Source: Zingiber officinale
Lineage: Eukaryota; Streptophyta; Magnoliopsida; Zingiberales; Zingiberaceae
NCBI RefSeq assembly: GCF_018446385.1
Contig: NC_055996.1
Span: 17,037,317-17,101,316 of the forward strand
Direction of reading: 5' to 3'
DNA length: 64,000 nt
Positions 1-13,100 of this stretch are shown piece after piece. Position 1 is the stretch's first letter. The number at the start of each line of letters is the position of its first letter. The translations under genes and the position numbers were made by a program. Under the pieces are notes generated by a model. The model had not been told where the DNA came from. It ran no database searches and saw only the letters and a list, made by a program, of their open reading frames with translations.

Positions 1-101
1 TCTAACACCTAAGTCCTTGCACACTTTGACACAAAGGATCAAAATCATAGAGCCTAACTTAACTTGGTTGATCACATCAAAACTAATCTGGGGTACTTAC
101 A
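1..101 (-). repeat. LTR fragment, same family as 53113-54085
   Basis: The first ~100 bases align by eye with the right end of the solo LTR at 53113-54085. Both share stretches such as GACACAAGG and CCTAACTTAACTTG, followed by a GGGGT-containing end. The piece is cut by the window edge and no terminus or TSD is visible. Strand follows the 53113-54085 copy. Bases 102-206 show nothing recognisable. Confidence 0.5.
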
Positions 102-206
102 CAAAATGTATCGTGGGGTCACTTGACCTCCCATGTAAAGGGTCACTATGTTGGGTGAAGCCTCTCGTAATTTACCTCCCTTTAGATTGCATGAGGCAGT
201 TCTATA

Positions 207-402
207 TGTTGGGGTTTCAAGGTTACAAATATAGTTTCACATTGAAAATACATAGGAAAGATTATGAGTTTATAAGAAAAAAATATCTCCATTGGTATGA
301 GGTATTTTGGGAAGAGATCAAGAGCAAAACTATGAGAGCTTAGGCCCAAAGTGGACAGTATCATGCTATTATGGAGATATCTAAAATCTTTTAGTCCTAA
401 TA
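207..402 (+). mobile_element. Solo LTR of a TRIM element
   Basis: This 196-bp sequence starts TGTTGGGG and aligns along its length with the 197-bp LTRs of the TRIM at 36556-37222, but is more diverged. It ends TCCTAATA where the intact LTR ends TCCTACA. The 5 bp before it (202-206) and after it (403-407) are both CTATA, a perfect TSD. No internal region or second LTR remains, so it is a solo LTR left by LTR-LTR recombination. Confidence 0.82.
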
Positions 403-761
403 CTATAGGGGCCACCGAGGTGAGGTTTATTACCTTTTACTGCAATTATATATTATATTATTGCCCTAGGAAATTATGTAGTAGTAGGGTGTCTTTTCAG
501 TTTCCCAAGCATCTAAGGATCAAGTCTCAGGTTTGACAAATTAATGGATGAATTTTATTTAATGAGTGGTTGACCTAAAACACTAGGTTGATGGGTAGTC
601 CACTGTCAATGTTTCTCGATTTACCTTGGTGGCCAGTTTTACTCTCAAGGCTTAACTTAGTCCTGGTCTACTCTAAGATCAGACCCAACGTAGTCATAGA
701 TTCCAAGAGACCAAGCCTAAGCATGCTAGCTAAAAGTTAGCGTAATATTGAAGCACCTCTA

Positions 762-3149
762 TGTTGGAGTGTATACTGAAAGCCTAAGCTTTGTAAACAT
801 TCATTATGAATAAAGAATCACATTTGGTCTAATTATCTACATTTGTTTGTAGTTGTTCATTTAATTTATATTGTAGATAACATAGTATGTGGTGTCACAT
901 ACAGAAGATGATGTTATCAGTACCTTATAAATTATAAACAGTAGCTCACGACCAGAATGGAAAGGAACAAACCATTAGAAGGTCGTAGTGTAATTAGGTA
1001 TTAGTTTATCTTGACTATATAATTACACTAGTACACTCAGAGTGTATTGAGTAGGACCATTTGAGGTCGTTTCTTTTATACTGACTTTATAAAGGAACAA
1101 AGACCTCGGTTATTATGGAAGTGTGTGCTCTTAATCCTAATATAATAACAAGCACATATATTTGATATTTATTTCTTTAATTTATCAATGGGTGAGATTT
1201 AGTTCGATGAATCAATAAGCCCGATAAATTGGGAAATGATATCACTTATAGTGTGTGTTGTTGATTATAGAAGGAAACTGTGTCCTAGAGATACTAGGTT
1301 GATAATGTCCCCAAGAGGAGCTCATAAGGATTGTCATGTTAAACCCTGCAGGTGGACTTAGTCCGACATGACGATAAGGTTGAGTGGTACTACTCTTGGA
1401 CTTAGACATCAATTAAATAAGTTGTCAGTAACTCACTTAATTAGTGGACATTCGATATCTTAAACACAGGGAGATTAACACACTCATAATAAGAAGGAGC
1501 CCAAAAATGTAATTTGGGATTGGTGCGGTAGTTCAATGATAGTTCTCTAGTGGAATGAATTATCATTGATAAAATTAAGTTGTGTGTTAGGGCGAACACG
1601 GGATGCTTAATTTTATCGGAGACCAAAACCAATTCCTCCTCTCGGTCCCTATCGTAGCCTCTTATTTATAGAGTTCTATACCCACCTATACCCACCTTCT
1701 ATACCCACCCATAGGGGGCCGCCAAGCTAGCTTGGGAACAAGCTAGGGCCGGCCTAGGTATAAGGCCGGCCCTAGCTTGAACCCAAGCTAGTAGGGCCGG
1801 CCAAATAAATTAAAAAAGAAATTTAATTTTAATTTTAATTATTATGTGGAAGATATATTTTAAAGAGAATTAAAATTAAAATATCTCTCTTGTAAAAGAT
1901 CTACAAAGATTAAAGAAAGAGATTAGATCTCTTTCCTTATTTGTAGATTGGAGAGATGTTTTATTTTTCTTTAAAAATTATTCACATGTTGATAAAATTA
2001 AAATTATAGAAATTTCCTTTTATCAACCATGAAGAGATTTTAAAGAGAAATTTTATTTTTAAAATTTCGGAAACAAATTAGGAAGTTTTAATTGTTGATT
2101 AAAACTTGTCCTCTTTTTTTCCAATGATGTGGCCGGCCACTTGAAATTAATTGGGAAATTTTATTTTATTTCTCTCAATTAAATCATGTCAAGGAAATTA
2201 AGGAAAATTTATTGTAATTAAATTTCCTAATTTGCCTAGGCCAAGGAATATAAAAGAAGGGTGAGGGTGCCTTCACAAGACACAACATCTATTATTCCTC
2301 TCCCTCTTTTGTTCCTTGGTGTGGCCGGCCAACCTCTCCTTCTCTTCCTCTTGTGGTGGCCGAACCCTCCCTTCTATTAGAGCTCTTGTGGTGGCGGATA
2401 CTACTCGGAGAAGAAGAAGAAGAAGGAGAGAAAGCTAGCATCTCTTGGAGCTTGGTTAGTATTTTGTTTTTCTTCCTTGGTGAAGCTTCATCTTTGTTGG
2501 CCGAACCTAGCTAGGAGGAGAAGAAGGTGATTGGTGGTTTCTCGTCTCGGAAGATCGTTGCCCACACAACGTCCGAGGTTAGAAGAGGAATACGGTAGAA
2601 GATCAAGAGGTTTTTCTACAAGGTATAACTAGTAATTTCTATTTCCGCATCATGCTAGTTATTTATGGAAATAATACCAAATACAAGAGGCTTACGTTCT
2701 AGAATTTCGAATATGTTTTTCGAAGTTGTGTTCTTTTGTTTCTTTCTTTTCCTTGTGATTTGATTGTTCCTTTTGGTTAACCTAAAGTTATTTTAGGAAA
2801 TTAAATATTAGCTTTCTATTAAAGGTTTTGTCTAGTCGGTGGTGGTTGCTCCCATATCCAAGAAGGCCATGTGCCTCGCCACGTCAGTACTGGGAACCTT
2901 TTATGGAAATTAATATTTAATGGAATTAATAACTTAAGGTGACTTGGGTCGAACGTGTTAAGTTCCGCAGGAGATCCAAGTCAAAACCTAAAAGAACAAA
3001 TAGATTAAGTTTTGGATCAAACGTGTTAAGTTCCGCAGGCGATCCAAAATTTAATTTAAAAGAACACATGGTAGCTAGGAAAAGGTTCAGACCTTTGTAC
3101 AAAATTTTTGTACAGTGGAACCTATAGGTTTTCCGAGTAGCAACCAACA
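762..3149 (+). mobile_element. Solo LTR, Copia family of the XEG113-intron element
   Basis: The LTR is 2388 bp, starts TGTTGGAGTGTATACT and ends GCAACCAACA. It is flanked by CTCTA on both sides (757-761 and 3150-3154), a perfect TSD. It aligns end to end, in the opposite orientation, with the LTRs at 10029-12548 and 16799-19357. About 1730-1790 is a strong inverted repeat with GGCCGGCC cores. There is no PBS, polypurine tract or pol sequence, so this is a solo LTR. The ORF-like stretches inside it are not genes. Confidence 0.9.
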
Positions 3150-3372
3150 CTCTAAGGAGCTCAAAATAAGTAATGGAGGATACCTTTTGGACTTCTTGCG
3201 ACCTTAGAAATCCACAAGACCTAAAATGAGTGCAATATGAGCTTTCTAGGTCGATTGGTGGGCTTTGACCGAAACTCACTGATGGACCTAAGTTATTTGG
3301 ATTTCTGTAAACTTGCACTAGTCGGATAGAGTTGAGTGATAGGAAGGTAGATATAGTATAAAATCTTTGTTT

Positions 3373-3528
3373 TGATTAAGAAACACTATGGGTCTGGTGC
3401 TTGGATGCCAAGCCCAACTTAGTCCCGGTCTGCTCCTAGAGACCAAGACCATGTTGTGCTTATATGGAAGGATCAAGATCAAGTTGGGTCTAATCTCTCC
3501 ACACCAGACCCATAGTGTTCCTTGATCA
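3373..3528. repeat. Hairpin with 27-bp terminal inverted repeats
   Basis: The arms at 3373-3399 and 3502-3528 are reverse complements with two mismatches and share the core CACTATGGGTCTGGTG. The total length is 156 bp, and no TSD is evident. It lies at the centre of the larger foldback structure, so it may be its loop-proximal stem rather than a separate MITE. Confidence 0.6.
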
Positions 3529-3543
3529 GAGCTAAAGTGTAAC

Positions 3544-5180
3544 TGTTAGTATTGGCCCTAGTACCAATTATGAGATGATTGTAAAGAGCTCATATTGTAT
3601 CATATATCATTATTAATAAAAGGCAAAAGTTGGTTATTATATTTATTGCAGTTCAGTGCCGATTGAATAAATATAATAATGTCCAAGGGTAGTAGGTTCT
3701 TATCTACAGTATATCAATTGATTGAATTGATAGTGAGATATTGTAGAGAACACTACTCTTAACTATTCCTAGTCGAGCATTAATATACAAGGACAATATT
3801 AATGCATTAAGACTAGCATGTAGGTCAATGGATGACTTGATCTCACAAGTCATGGATATGAGATATCAGGTTGGTACATGAGTATATATTAGAGAATATA
3901 TGTTGAATGACCCGCCATGAGAATGTTTCATGGATCGTCGTATGAGTGTCATAAACATTCTCATGTGACTATTGGTATGAATAGTTCTTATACCTGAAGT
4001 CACTACGATTTCCTACATAAGGAGTTGTATATTTTGGTATCGTCAAACGCCACCCGTAACAGGGTGGACTATAAAGTCGATCACTGGGTATGCAATGAAT
4101 TATACGGAGGGATGTGAGTGATGTAGATGGGATCTATCCCTTTCATATGACAGAAGCGATATCTGTGGGCCCCTTGATTAGTAGGACACAAAAAAGCATG
4201 ACCATGCGTAAATAAGTCAATATGAGATATTGAGCTTATTTGATAAGTGTGTCTACTTGGAGATCAAGAAACACAAAGATTGATAAGAGAATGACACGGT
4301 CTATGCCTCATTGATCAATCTAGATATTAAGGATAGAGGGACCAAGTCATACATGATGATATCCACGGACAGGTTAGGTCGGATCTCGATTTTCTCGTCA
4401 CTTGGGTAGCAATGATGCCTTGCTAAATGTCACTCATTGTTTATGTATCGGAAATGTTGATTTGGGTACATTGCCAACGTTACGAGAGTCTATAGGGTCA
4501 CACGCAAAGAACAAGTTGATATGGAGATGAGTTCATGTTATGAATCAATGGATTAAGTGTAATCCGAATTTGACTCATTGAGTTAGACTCAAAGGGATCC
4601 AATTGTTGGATTGAGTCGAGTTGCTTGAGAATCAATGGGTTGGACTCATTGGGTGAACTTGAGTTCACCAAGGAAGTTGAATGGTCAAAATTGAACCATT
4701 GGATTGAATGGTTGATTTTGAACCATTAGATTAGAAGATGAAAGGGTGGAGACTCTTGGTATACCATGGGATGGTTATAAATATCATTTGGATGATAATT
4801 TGAGTTAAAGGAACAAGTGTTGAGACCCTTGACATTCTTCTTCTTCCTCCTTCCCTTTCTTGGCCGAAATCACCATTGTGGTTGCTAGTACAACCTTGTG
4901 ATTTCTTCTCCGTCTTATTGTGTTTGTGAGACAAGCGAAGACAAGGCTTGTTCGTGTGGATACCGTAGAGGCGCGGACGCTTGAACGCGCTGAGATCTGC
5001 ATCTAAAGAAAGGTTGCTGTCGGGATTGCGAAGGGCACGCAACAAAGGTATAATCCTATCATGTAGCTTAGTATAGATTATGAATACAAACAGTTTCTTC
5101 CCTTCGCATGGATCTGCTGGATAGAGGATCTAGTATTTTTCCGTTGTGTTTTCGCATCTTTGGCGCGCTAGATCCCAACA
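3544..5180 (+). mobile_element. Solo LTR, Copia-like, same family as 63107-63814
   Basis: The LTR is 1637 bp, starts TGTTAGTATTGG and ends ATCCCAACA. GTAAC flanks it on both sides (3539-3543 and 5181-5185), a perfect TSD. Internal stretches such as ATGACCCGCCATGAGAA recur in the LTRs of the Copia at 41293-50444, so the families are related. The 3' part (about 4530-5180) is closely matched by the shorter solo LTR at 63107-63814. No internal coding region is present. Confidence 0.88.
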
Positions 5181-5445
5181 GTAACATCATATCTACCTTC
5201 CTCTCACTCAATCCTACAGGATGGGTGCAAGTTTACAAAAATTCAAATAATCTAAATCTATCAATGTGTTTTAATTAAAACTTACTGATCAACCTAAAGA
5301 GCTCAGGTTGTATCCACTTTAGGTCCTGTGAGTTTCTGGGTTGTATCCACTTTAGGTCCTGTGAGTTTCTGCGATTATAAAGAGTCTAAAGGTGTCCTTC
5401 ATTACTTATTGTGGGTGGCTCAGAGGTGCTCCAGTATTGTGTTAA

Positions 5446-5500
5446 TTTTCAATTAGAATGCTTGGGTCTGGTCTCCCCAAGTGTTCTAATTGAAGACTTT
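5446..5500. repeat. Short perfect-type hairpin
   Basis: TCAATTAGAATGCTTGGG faces CCCCAAGTGTTCTAATTGA across a loop of about 8 bp. It lies at the outer end of the right foldback arm. The role is unknown. Confidence 0.45.
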
Positions 5501-5514
5501 TTTTTCTCCTTGGT

Positions 5515-5695
5515 ACTTCTAGGGAAGCTGAAACATAGGAAAAGAAGTGCACATTTGGACTCCTAGACACTTCAGAAACACACAAAACTTGGAATGAATG
5601 CAATCAAATTTCTCTAATTCGATTAGTGAATTTTGATCAAAGTCCGTTGATGAATCTAGACTATTTAAATTTCTATAAATTTACAACCACATAAA
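5515..5695 (+). repeat. Third, direct copy of the foldback arm
   Basis: The order of motifs matches 3160-3325: a TTTGGACT region, then AATGAATGCAAT, GATCAAAGTCC, TGATGAATCTAGACTATTT, and TTTCTATAAATTTACAA. It is more diverged than the two inverted arms. It suggests repeated insertion or duplication of the same small element. Confidence 0.4.
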
Positions 5696-5699
5696 AAAG

Positions 5700-6376
5700 T
5701 AGAGTTTGGAGAAGTTAGATTTGATGTCAAATTTTGATTTTGATTTTAGTAGATAAATTTTAAAAAATAAATCTGAGTGGTATAAATCGACATGTGAGAG
5801 GAAGGAATAAAGAGATTTGCTTTCCATGAGTAGAGAGAGAGAGAAAGACGTTAATGTTGTATACATTCAAACCATCAAAATTATTTTAAAATTTAAACGT
5901 TTCAAATGTAACTTAGATGCATGGAAAATTGATATATGAAAATCTAATGTTGGCGGGAGGAATAGAACGGGAAGACCACTCAAGTTTGTATGCCTTTTGG
6001 TTATTCTCAAAATATGATATGTGATTTAGGAATTTTTTAAATCTACATACAACTTTCATTAATTCACAAATAATTATGCATTGTTCCCAATTGAATAGAG
6101 GATGACCGATTTATTATAATGAGACAGAGATTAATTCCTGGTGGTACGCATATCTTCAGAACAAAATTCTTACTATTTTCAAATCACTTAATGCTCGATT
6201 ATAAATTGATTTTATAATTTATTTTTTTTACATAATCTAAGAATGAATCGTAAAAAATGCTTGAGTTGATCGTAATCGTTTTATGTTGCTATCGAATAGT
6301 CCTGCATTGCTACAATCAAATAGTTTTGCATTGACTAAATAATTATTATAACGTATGCATGTTTTAAAATAACAAA
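5700..6376. other. AT-rich intergenic DNA, no gene seen
   Basis: I see no coding pattern. A GAGA-rich run lies near 5831-5845. The part from about 5990 resembles 6590-6720 weakly (shared TGTGATTTA, AAATCTA and TGCATTG blocks), so the duplication at 6377/6776 may extend leftwards. Confidence 0.5.
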
Positions 6377-6957
6377 AATTATAAATTTTGTACCTCTAAC
6401 CTCTAATGCAACTCATTGCTCAGTAAACAAATAAATAGTAATAAAAATAATATTTTAATTAAAACTGGCTATAGAATAATTTACATACTTATAGTTTCCA
6501 CCGTCCGATTGCTTTAATATATTAAAATGTATTATTTATTTTATGTTAGGTCAAAAGCTATGCAGTGGTAATTTATCAAAATTTAAATAGTCTAGATGTA
6601 TGCGTGATTTATGAAATTTCTAAATCTATATGCGCCTTTCATAAATTTTCAAATATCTGTGCATTGCCTCTGCGTATAATAAGATAGAAATCAATTTTCG
6701 ATAAATTCCTTCCAACCCTAGTTATATAAGTTAACCATATAATCACTTCCTTTCGCATGACCTGACAATTAAAAATTAAAATATTATAAATTTTGTACAT
6801 CTAAAGCAAGTCGCTGTTCAGCAAATAAATAAATATTAATAAAAATAATAATTTAATTAAAACTGGCTATAGAATAATTTATATACTTATGCACTGTCTG
6901 ATTACTTTAACAAATTAAAATGTATTATTTATTTATTTTTGGTCAAAAGATATACAA
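6377..6957 (+). repeat. Diverged direct duplication upstream of XEG113
   Basis: About 6377-6577 and 6776-6957 align with a spacing of about 399 bp. They share the block AAAACTGGCTATAGAATAAT and the block ATTAAAATGTATTATTTATT. Mismatches and small indels show the duplication is not recent. It lies directly upstream of the XEG113 promoter and could carry promoter-distal sequence, but no specific element is recognised. Confidence 0.6.
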
Positions 6958-7185
6958 TGAATTAAAAGAGGATGATAAGTTTAGTAATTTATCGTATATT
7001 TTACGGTTGGTTCCATGTTCTCGATCTTCAGCTGGGCACACTGAAAGGTCAAGCCATGGTCGATTGCTGTGGGTGTGATCGTCGCAATCAGGTTCGCAAG
7101 CGGGGCGTGGAAGCAATGCCATGAAAGTCGGCTGGCGAAGGAGATTAGCAACTAGGGCCTGCGAGATCTTCCTGCCCTCATCCCC

Positions 7186-10100
7186 ATGGCGCCGTGCAAT
7201 TCGCTCCCCGAGGGCAAGCCCATCTTCTTAGCAATCTACACCGCCGTCGTTGCCGGAATCGTCTTCTCTGCCCTGGTCATACTCTCCTCCCTCTCCGGCG
7301 ATGGGGGGAACGGAAAGCCGTTCTACTTCTCCGGCACCTGGCTCTTTCCTTCTGCGTCGTCTGCGCCACTCTCATCCCTTCCTCCTCTTTCTCCTCCGCC
7401 AGGTAGTTTGTAAAATCACTTATATTTCTTGTTATTTATAAGTTTATAACGGTTTAATTTTTTAACTGAATGAGATAGAACCTGTGCTGTTGTGTTCTGC
7501 AGTACCAAAAAACTTTTTGACTTCATATGTCGTTCATGAGATTTTACAGTTTTTTTTTATGTTAATGTCTTGGATAGATCTTAATCTTACAGTTACTAGA
7601 ACGCCAAAGCAACGAATTGAGCCTCCTAGCATGTTCACAAGAGCTATCTGGGATCTGCCACTTGATACTAAAATGCCGGACATGAAGTTGTTTCAGCTAA
7701 CTAAGGATATGGTGAAGCATCGTGCAAAAGATAACATTATTATTGTGACATTTGGAAATCATGCATTCATGGATTTTATCGTGAATTGGGTCAAACACTT
7801 AACAGATCTAGATATCAGTAACCTTCTTGTTGGTGAGTTAGCTACCTTATAAAATTTCTAGTATGTTTTTGAGAATAATTTTATAATAATTGACTTTGTC
7901 TTTTCGGAACAGGTGCTATGGACATCAAACTACTGGAATCTCTTTATTGGAAAGGCATTCCTGTCTTTGACATGGGTAGTAAAATGGCAACAATTGATGT
8001 TGGCTGGGGTTCCCCTACATTCCATAAAATGGGAAGGGAAAAAGTGTTGTTGATAAATGCTCTCCTACCTTTTGGCTATGAGATACTAATGTGCGATACA
8101 GATATGGTTTGGTTAAAGGTATCTGTTTTACCATTTGTAATTTTTTATTTGCTAGGGTTTGGATGTAGCATGCTTGCAGAATTATGAAACTAGAATAAGT
8201 TAATAACGGATCAATACTTGAACTCTTCATCTACCCCAATGATACGTGCCAGATGTTCAATATCCCTATTGCCACAATGTGTAAGATCTTTTAGAAATAG
8301 CTGTCAAAGACACTTGAATGTTCACTCTTGTTGGAAATTTGCACACAAGTTTGAGTGACATAACCAATACATTAGACGAATTACATCACCAGAATGTGGC
8401 CAGTAGTCGCTCTAAAAGATAAAAAAGAGTCTGGTCTATCTTACTTTAGCTGAAAACATAGTAACCTTCCCTTTTGATCTTTTGTACAAATGTGGCAATA
8501 GAGCTAGAAATTTAAATGTAGTTAGGAAATTGGTATAAGATTTGCGGAATACTGCAGAAGCTTCTTCTTCCTGGATTTTTGCCGAGGTAAATGAAGGAGA
8601 GGCACCTGAAAACTGTGCTCTTCTCTCCTCTCCTTTCCACTAGAATACAACCTAATTTAGTGAAATGTATATTTAATCAATTTTATCATGAGATAGTAAT
8701 CTCATGATGTTACACACAGTTTTATGCTTATATACTGGTTGTGCCATTTTTATATTAATCTGTACCTCCAATTGTAATCTCAATTTTGTATTAATCTCAT
8801 TATGTTCTATATTGCTCATATTGAATTTCGTATGGCTTCTTATACAAATCTTAGGTACTGCCCCTATTCTTCCCTTGTACCAATCATGACATATTCTTGG
8901 AAGTTGGAACATAATTTCTCTTTTGTCTCTGTTGATAAGAAACATTTTAAATTTGTGGTTGTTGTTCATTGAAGGCATATTTTTTTTGGTTTTCTTCTCC
9001 TATTATAAACATTGTAGTATTTTCGTTCTTCATGGAACAGAATCCACTTCCATATATTGCTCGTTTTCCTGAAGCTGATATCTTAACATCAAGTGATCAG
9101 ATTGTACCAACAGTCACCGATGATAGTTTGGAAGTCTGGCAGGAAGGTATGTTCTTCTAATATCAAACCAAATTCTAATTGTACCGTCTTGGACAAAACC
9201 TTGCTTTGACAACAAATGAGATGCTATACAGTGGCAAAGATAAGATTCTAGGTTGGTGGGGGCACAATTATATTTATGTCTGGTGCTATAATATTTTTCT
9301 TCACTTTATATGTATATAAATATATAAACAACTGCTATTTATAATGAAAATCTAACTTGTAAAATGATTATGCCCAACTAACATTGAATAGGTTAATTAA
9401 GCAATAAAATTCAAGGCTACTGCTATTTAAGATGAAAATCTTAACTTTTAGAAGGTCATATTAAAACAAACTTCTAACAAGCTGAATAGAGTGTTCAGTT
9501 GAAAAGAAAGCCATTGTACCTATTGGGCATTACCTAGATCAACTTATGCCCTCGTTATTTATTATTTAATTTATTCTTTAAGTCTGTTCATTTATTACTA
9601 TTCTTGGTACACATAAATGCTATTTGAAGTTTGACTAGGTTTCCTTAGTCGTGGCCCATCTGCATTTAAAGTTTATGATCCCAGTAGCAAAATCAACATA
9701 TGCTAGACACAATTTGATAGTTTTTTTAATATATATATATATATAATATATATGAGAAAATGAATATATGACCACCATTTCACAATTGCATTAGTCTAGT
9801 GGGAACTTATTGCAGTTGTGAAAATGTGTTTTAAAAAATATGTTGTATTTGTTCTCTAGATGTTCATGAGAAAGGTCCTCTTACGATTTTAAACGGTCAT
9901 TCTGATGTCAAATTCTAACAAGAGAACTTTATAGTAACCATAAAAAGTCCGATCTGATATATACAAGGACTTGGCACCACATTGTGATTGGATAATAAAA
10001 CCAGCATTTATTGTGGTGTCATGCAAAGTGTTGGTTGCTACTCGGAAAACCTAGAGGTTCCACTGTACAAAAATTTTGTACAAAGGTCTGAACCTTTTCC

Positions 10101-13100
10101 TAGCTACCATGTGTTCTTTTAAATTAAATTTTGGATCGCCTGCGGAACTTAACACGTTTGATCCAAAACTTAATCTATTTGTTCTTTTAGGTTTAGACTT
10201 GGATCTCCTGCGGAACTTAACACGTTCGACCCAAATCACCTTAAGTTATTAATTCCATTAAATATTAATTTCCATAATTGGTTCCCAGTACTGACGTGGC
10301 GAGGTACATGACCTTCTTGGATATGGGAGCAACCACCACCGACTAGACAAAACCTTTTATGGAAAGCTAATATTTAATTTCCTAAAATAACTTTAGGTTA
10401 ACCGAAAAGAACAATCAAATCACAAGGAAAAGAAAAACAAAAGAACACTATATCGAAAACAAATTCGAAATACTAGAATCGTATGCCTCTTGTATTTAGT
10501 ATTATTTCCAAAAATAACTAGTATGATGCGGAAAGAAAAATACTAGTTATACCTTTTAGAAAAACCTCTTGATCTTCTACCGTATTCCTCTTCTAATCTC
10601 GGACGTTGTGTGGGCAACGATCTTCCAAGATGAGAACCACCAAGCACCTTCTTCTTCCTTGTAAGTTTCGGCCATCAAAACTTCTTCTAGGATGAAGAGG
10701 TTCGGCCACCACCACCATGCTCCAAGGGATGCTAGAAAAGAGACTTCTTTTCTCTCCTTCTTCTCCTTCTTGGTCCACCAAAGCTATCTCCACCGAGAGA
10801 GTTTGAAGGAGAGGAGAGAAAGAAAAGGGCCGTACCGAAGAAGAAGAGGAGAAAAATAATGAGAGGCATGTGAAGTCTCCTCACCCCTCTTTTATAATCC
10901 TTGGTCTTGCGAATAAGGAAAATTTAATAAAACTTCCTTAATTCTTTTGCCGTTGAAAAGGAAAATTTATTTAATTAAAATAATTTTCTTTTCATCATGT
11001 TAATGGCCGGCCACCTTAATCCCTTTAATCGAAATTTTAATTCACACAAAATTAAAACTTCCTAATTGCTTCCAATTTATAAAAAAATTCTCAAATAATT
11101 TTTCCCTTCACGGTGGTTAATAAAAGAAAATTTTATAAATTAAAATATTTCTTTTAAACACGTGGATAAAAAAAGTTATCTCTAAAATTAAAATCTCTTT
11201 TAATCTGAATAAGGAAAGATATCAAATCTTTTCTTAATCTTTTATAGAAACTTATAAAAGAGAATATTTAATTTTAAACTCTCTTTAAATCATGAACATG
11301 ATTAAAATTAAAGTTTTCTTAAAATTTAAAATCCTCCTTTAATCAACAAATAAGGAAAGATTTAATTTTAAACTCTCTTTAAACATATAGATGATAAATG
11401 ATAAGGAAAGTTTTACGAAAATTAAAACCATCCTTTTAAACTACAAATAAGGAAAGAGATTAATCTCTTCTCTTAATCTTTTGTAGAAAGTTATAAAAGG
11501 AAATTTTAATTTTTAAACTCTCTTTAAAATCATGATATCCACATAAGAAATAATTTTAATAAAATCCTTTTAATATTCTAGTGGTAGGCCACCCAAGCTT
11601 GGGACCCAAGCTTTGGCCCACCTCCAACTTGGCTCATCCACTTGGGTTCCAAGCTAGCTTGGTCAACCCTTGGATGGGTAAGAAGGTGGGTATCGGTGGG
11701 TATAAATCTCTATATACTAGAGGCTACGATAGGGATGAGAGGAGGAATTGGTTTTGGTCTCCTGAAAAAATCCGTGTTCGCCCCGAACACAACTTAATTT
11801 CATCATAATAATTCATTCCACTAAAGAACTATTATTGAACTATCGCACGATCCCAATTACATTTGGGCTCCTTCTTATTATGAGTGTGTTAGTCTCCTTA
11901 TGTTTAAGATAACGAATGTTAATTAAGTAACTGACAACTCACTTAATTAATATCTAGCTCTAAGAGTAGTACCACTCAACTTCATCGTTATGTCGGACTC
12001 CTGCAAACCAATCCTTATGAGCTCCTCTTGGGACATTCTCAACCTATCACTAGGACACGGTTTCCTTCTATAATCAACAACACACTATAAGTGATATCGT
12101 TTCTAACTTATCGGGCTTATTGATTCATCGAACTAAATCTCACTCGTTGATAAATTAAAGAAATAAATATCAAATATATGCTTGTTATTATATTAGGATT
12201 AAAGCACACTTCCATAATAAGCGAGGTCTTTGTTTCTTTATAAAGTCAAGTATAAAAGAACGACCTCAAATGACTCTACTCAATACACTCTTAGTGTAAT
12301 TATATAGTTAAGATAAACTAATACCTAATTACACTCGACCTTCCAATGGTTTGTTCTTTCCGTTATGGTGGTGAAATCATTTATAATTTATAAAGTGCGA
12401 TAACGTGATCTTACATGTGTGACACCACGTTATCTGATATAAATTAATTGAACAACTTCATTTATCATAAATGTAGACATTTGACCATGTGATTCTTATT
12501 CTAGATAAATGTTTATACAAAAGCTAGGTTTTAGTATACACTCTAACAATCTCCCACTTATACTAAAAGACTAATTAGCATATTCTGCCATACATCCGAT
12601 TCCCAACCCTTCGTCCATCAAAAGCTCTCGCCTTAAGGACCTTGAGTGAAAAGATCTATAGGTCATCCTCTGATCTTGGCGAGAACAACTTCTCCTCGTT
12701 TATCGATTTCTCGTATTGGGTGGTACTTGCGCTCTTGTGTTTACTTGCCTTTATAGACTTATGGTTTCTTGAGTTTGCACCAATATTATTACAATAAATT
12801 GTAATAATCTTTGAACCAGAATCATATCTAAGTCTATCTTGAGGTCGTTAGTCGTTCGACTTTTATGGCTACCTCGAGGCTTGCCGTATACTAAACTTCA
12901 TGGTGGAGTCGGAAAAACACATGCTTATCACTCTTCCATAGTTATGACTTTACCTCTAAAGTAAACACAAAAACCCGAGGTTGACTTATTATTGTCCTAT
13001 CCGGTTGGAAGTCGAAATCCATACGACCCAGGACCAATTAAGCGCCTTGTAGCTAGTATATTCTCTAGTGCCTCTGGGTACTTGATATACGCTTTCTGCA

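Larger units (their letters stand above)
690..5470. repeat. Foldback (long inverted repeat) element broken up by two solo LTRs
   Basis: The left arm is about 690-761 plus 3155-3352. The right arm is about 5186-5470 read in reverse. Matching pieces include GAAGCACCTCTA (left) with GGAGCACCTCTG (right, reversed), AATAAGTAATG, and GGAAGGTAGATAT. The left arm is split by the solo LTR at 762-3149 and the loop by the solo LTR at 3544-5180. Without them the unit would be roughly 0.75 kb. A related sequence recurs in direct orientation at about 5515-5695. The outer ends are not sharp, so the transposon superfamily is not assigned. Confidence 0.55.

Noticed and set aside
8015..8978. ORFs in intron 3 of XEG113
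   Set aside because: The exon homology skips from VWLK at 8118 to NPLPY at 9041, so these are intronic chance frames.
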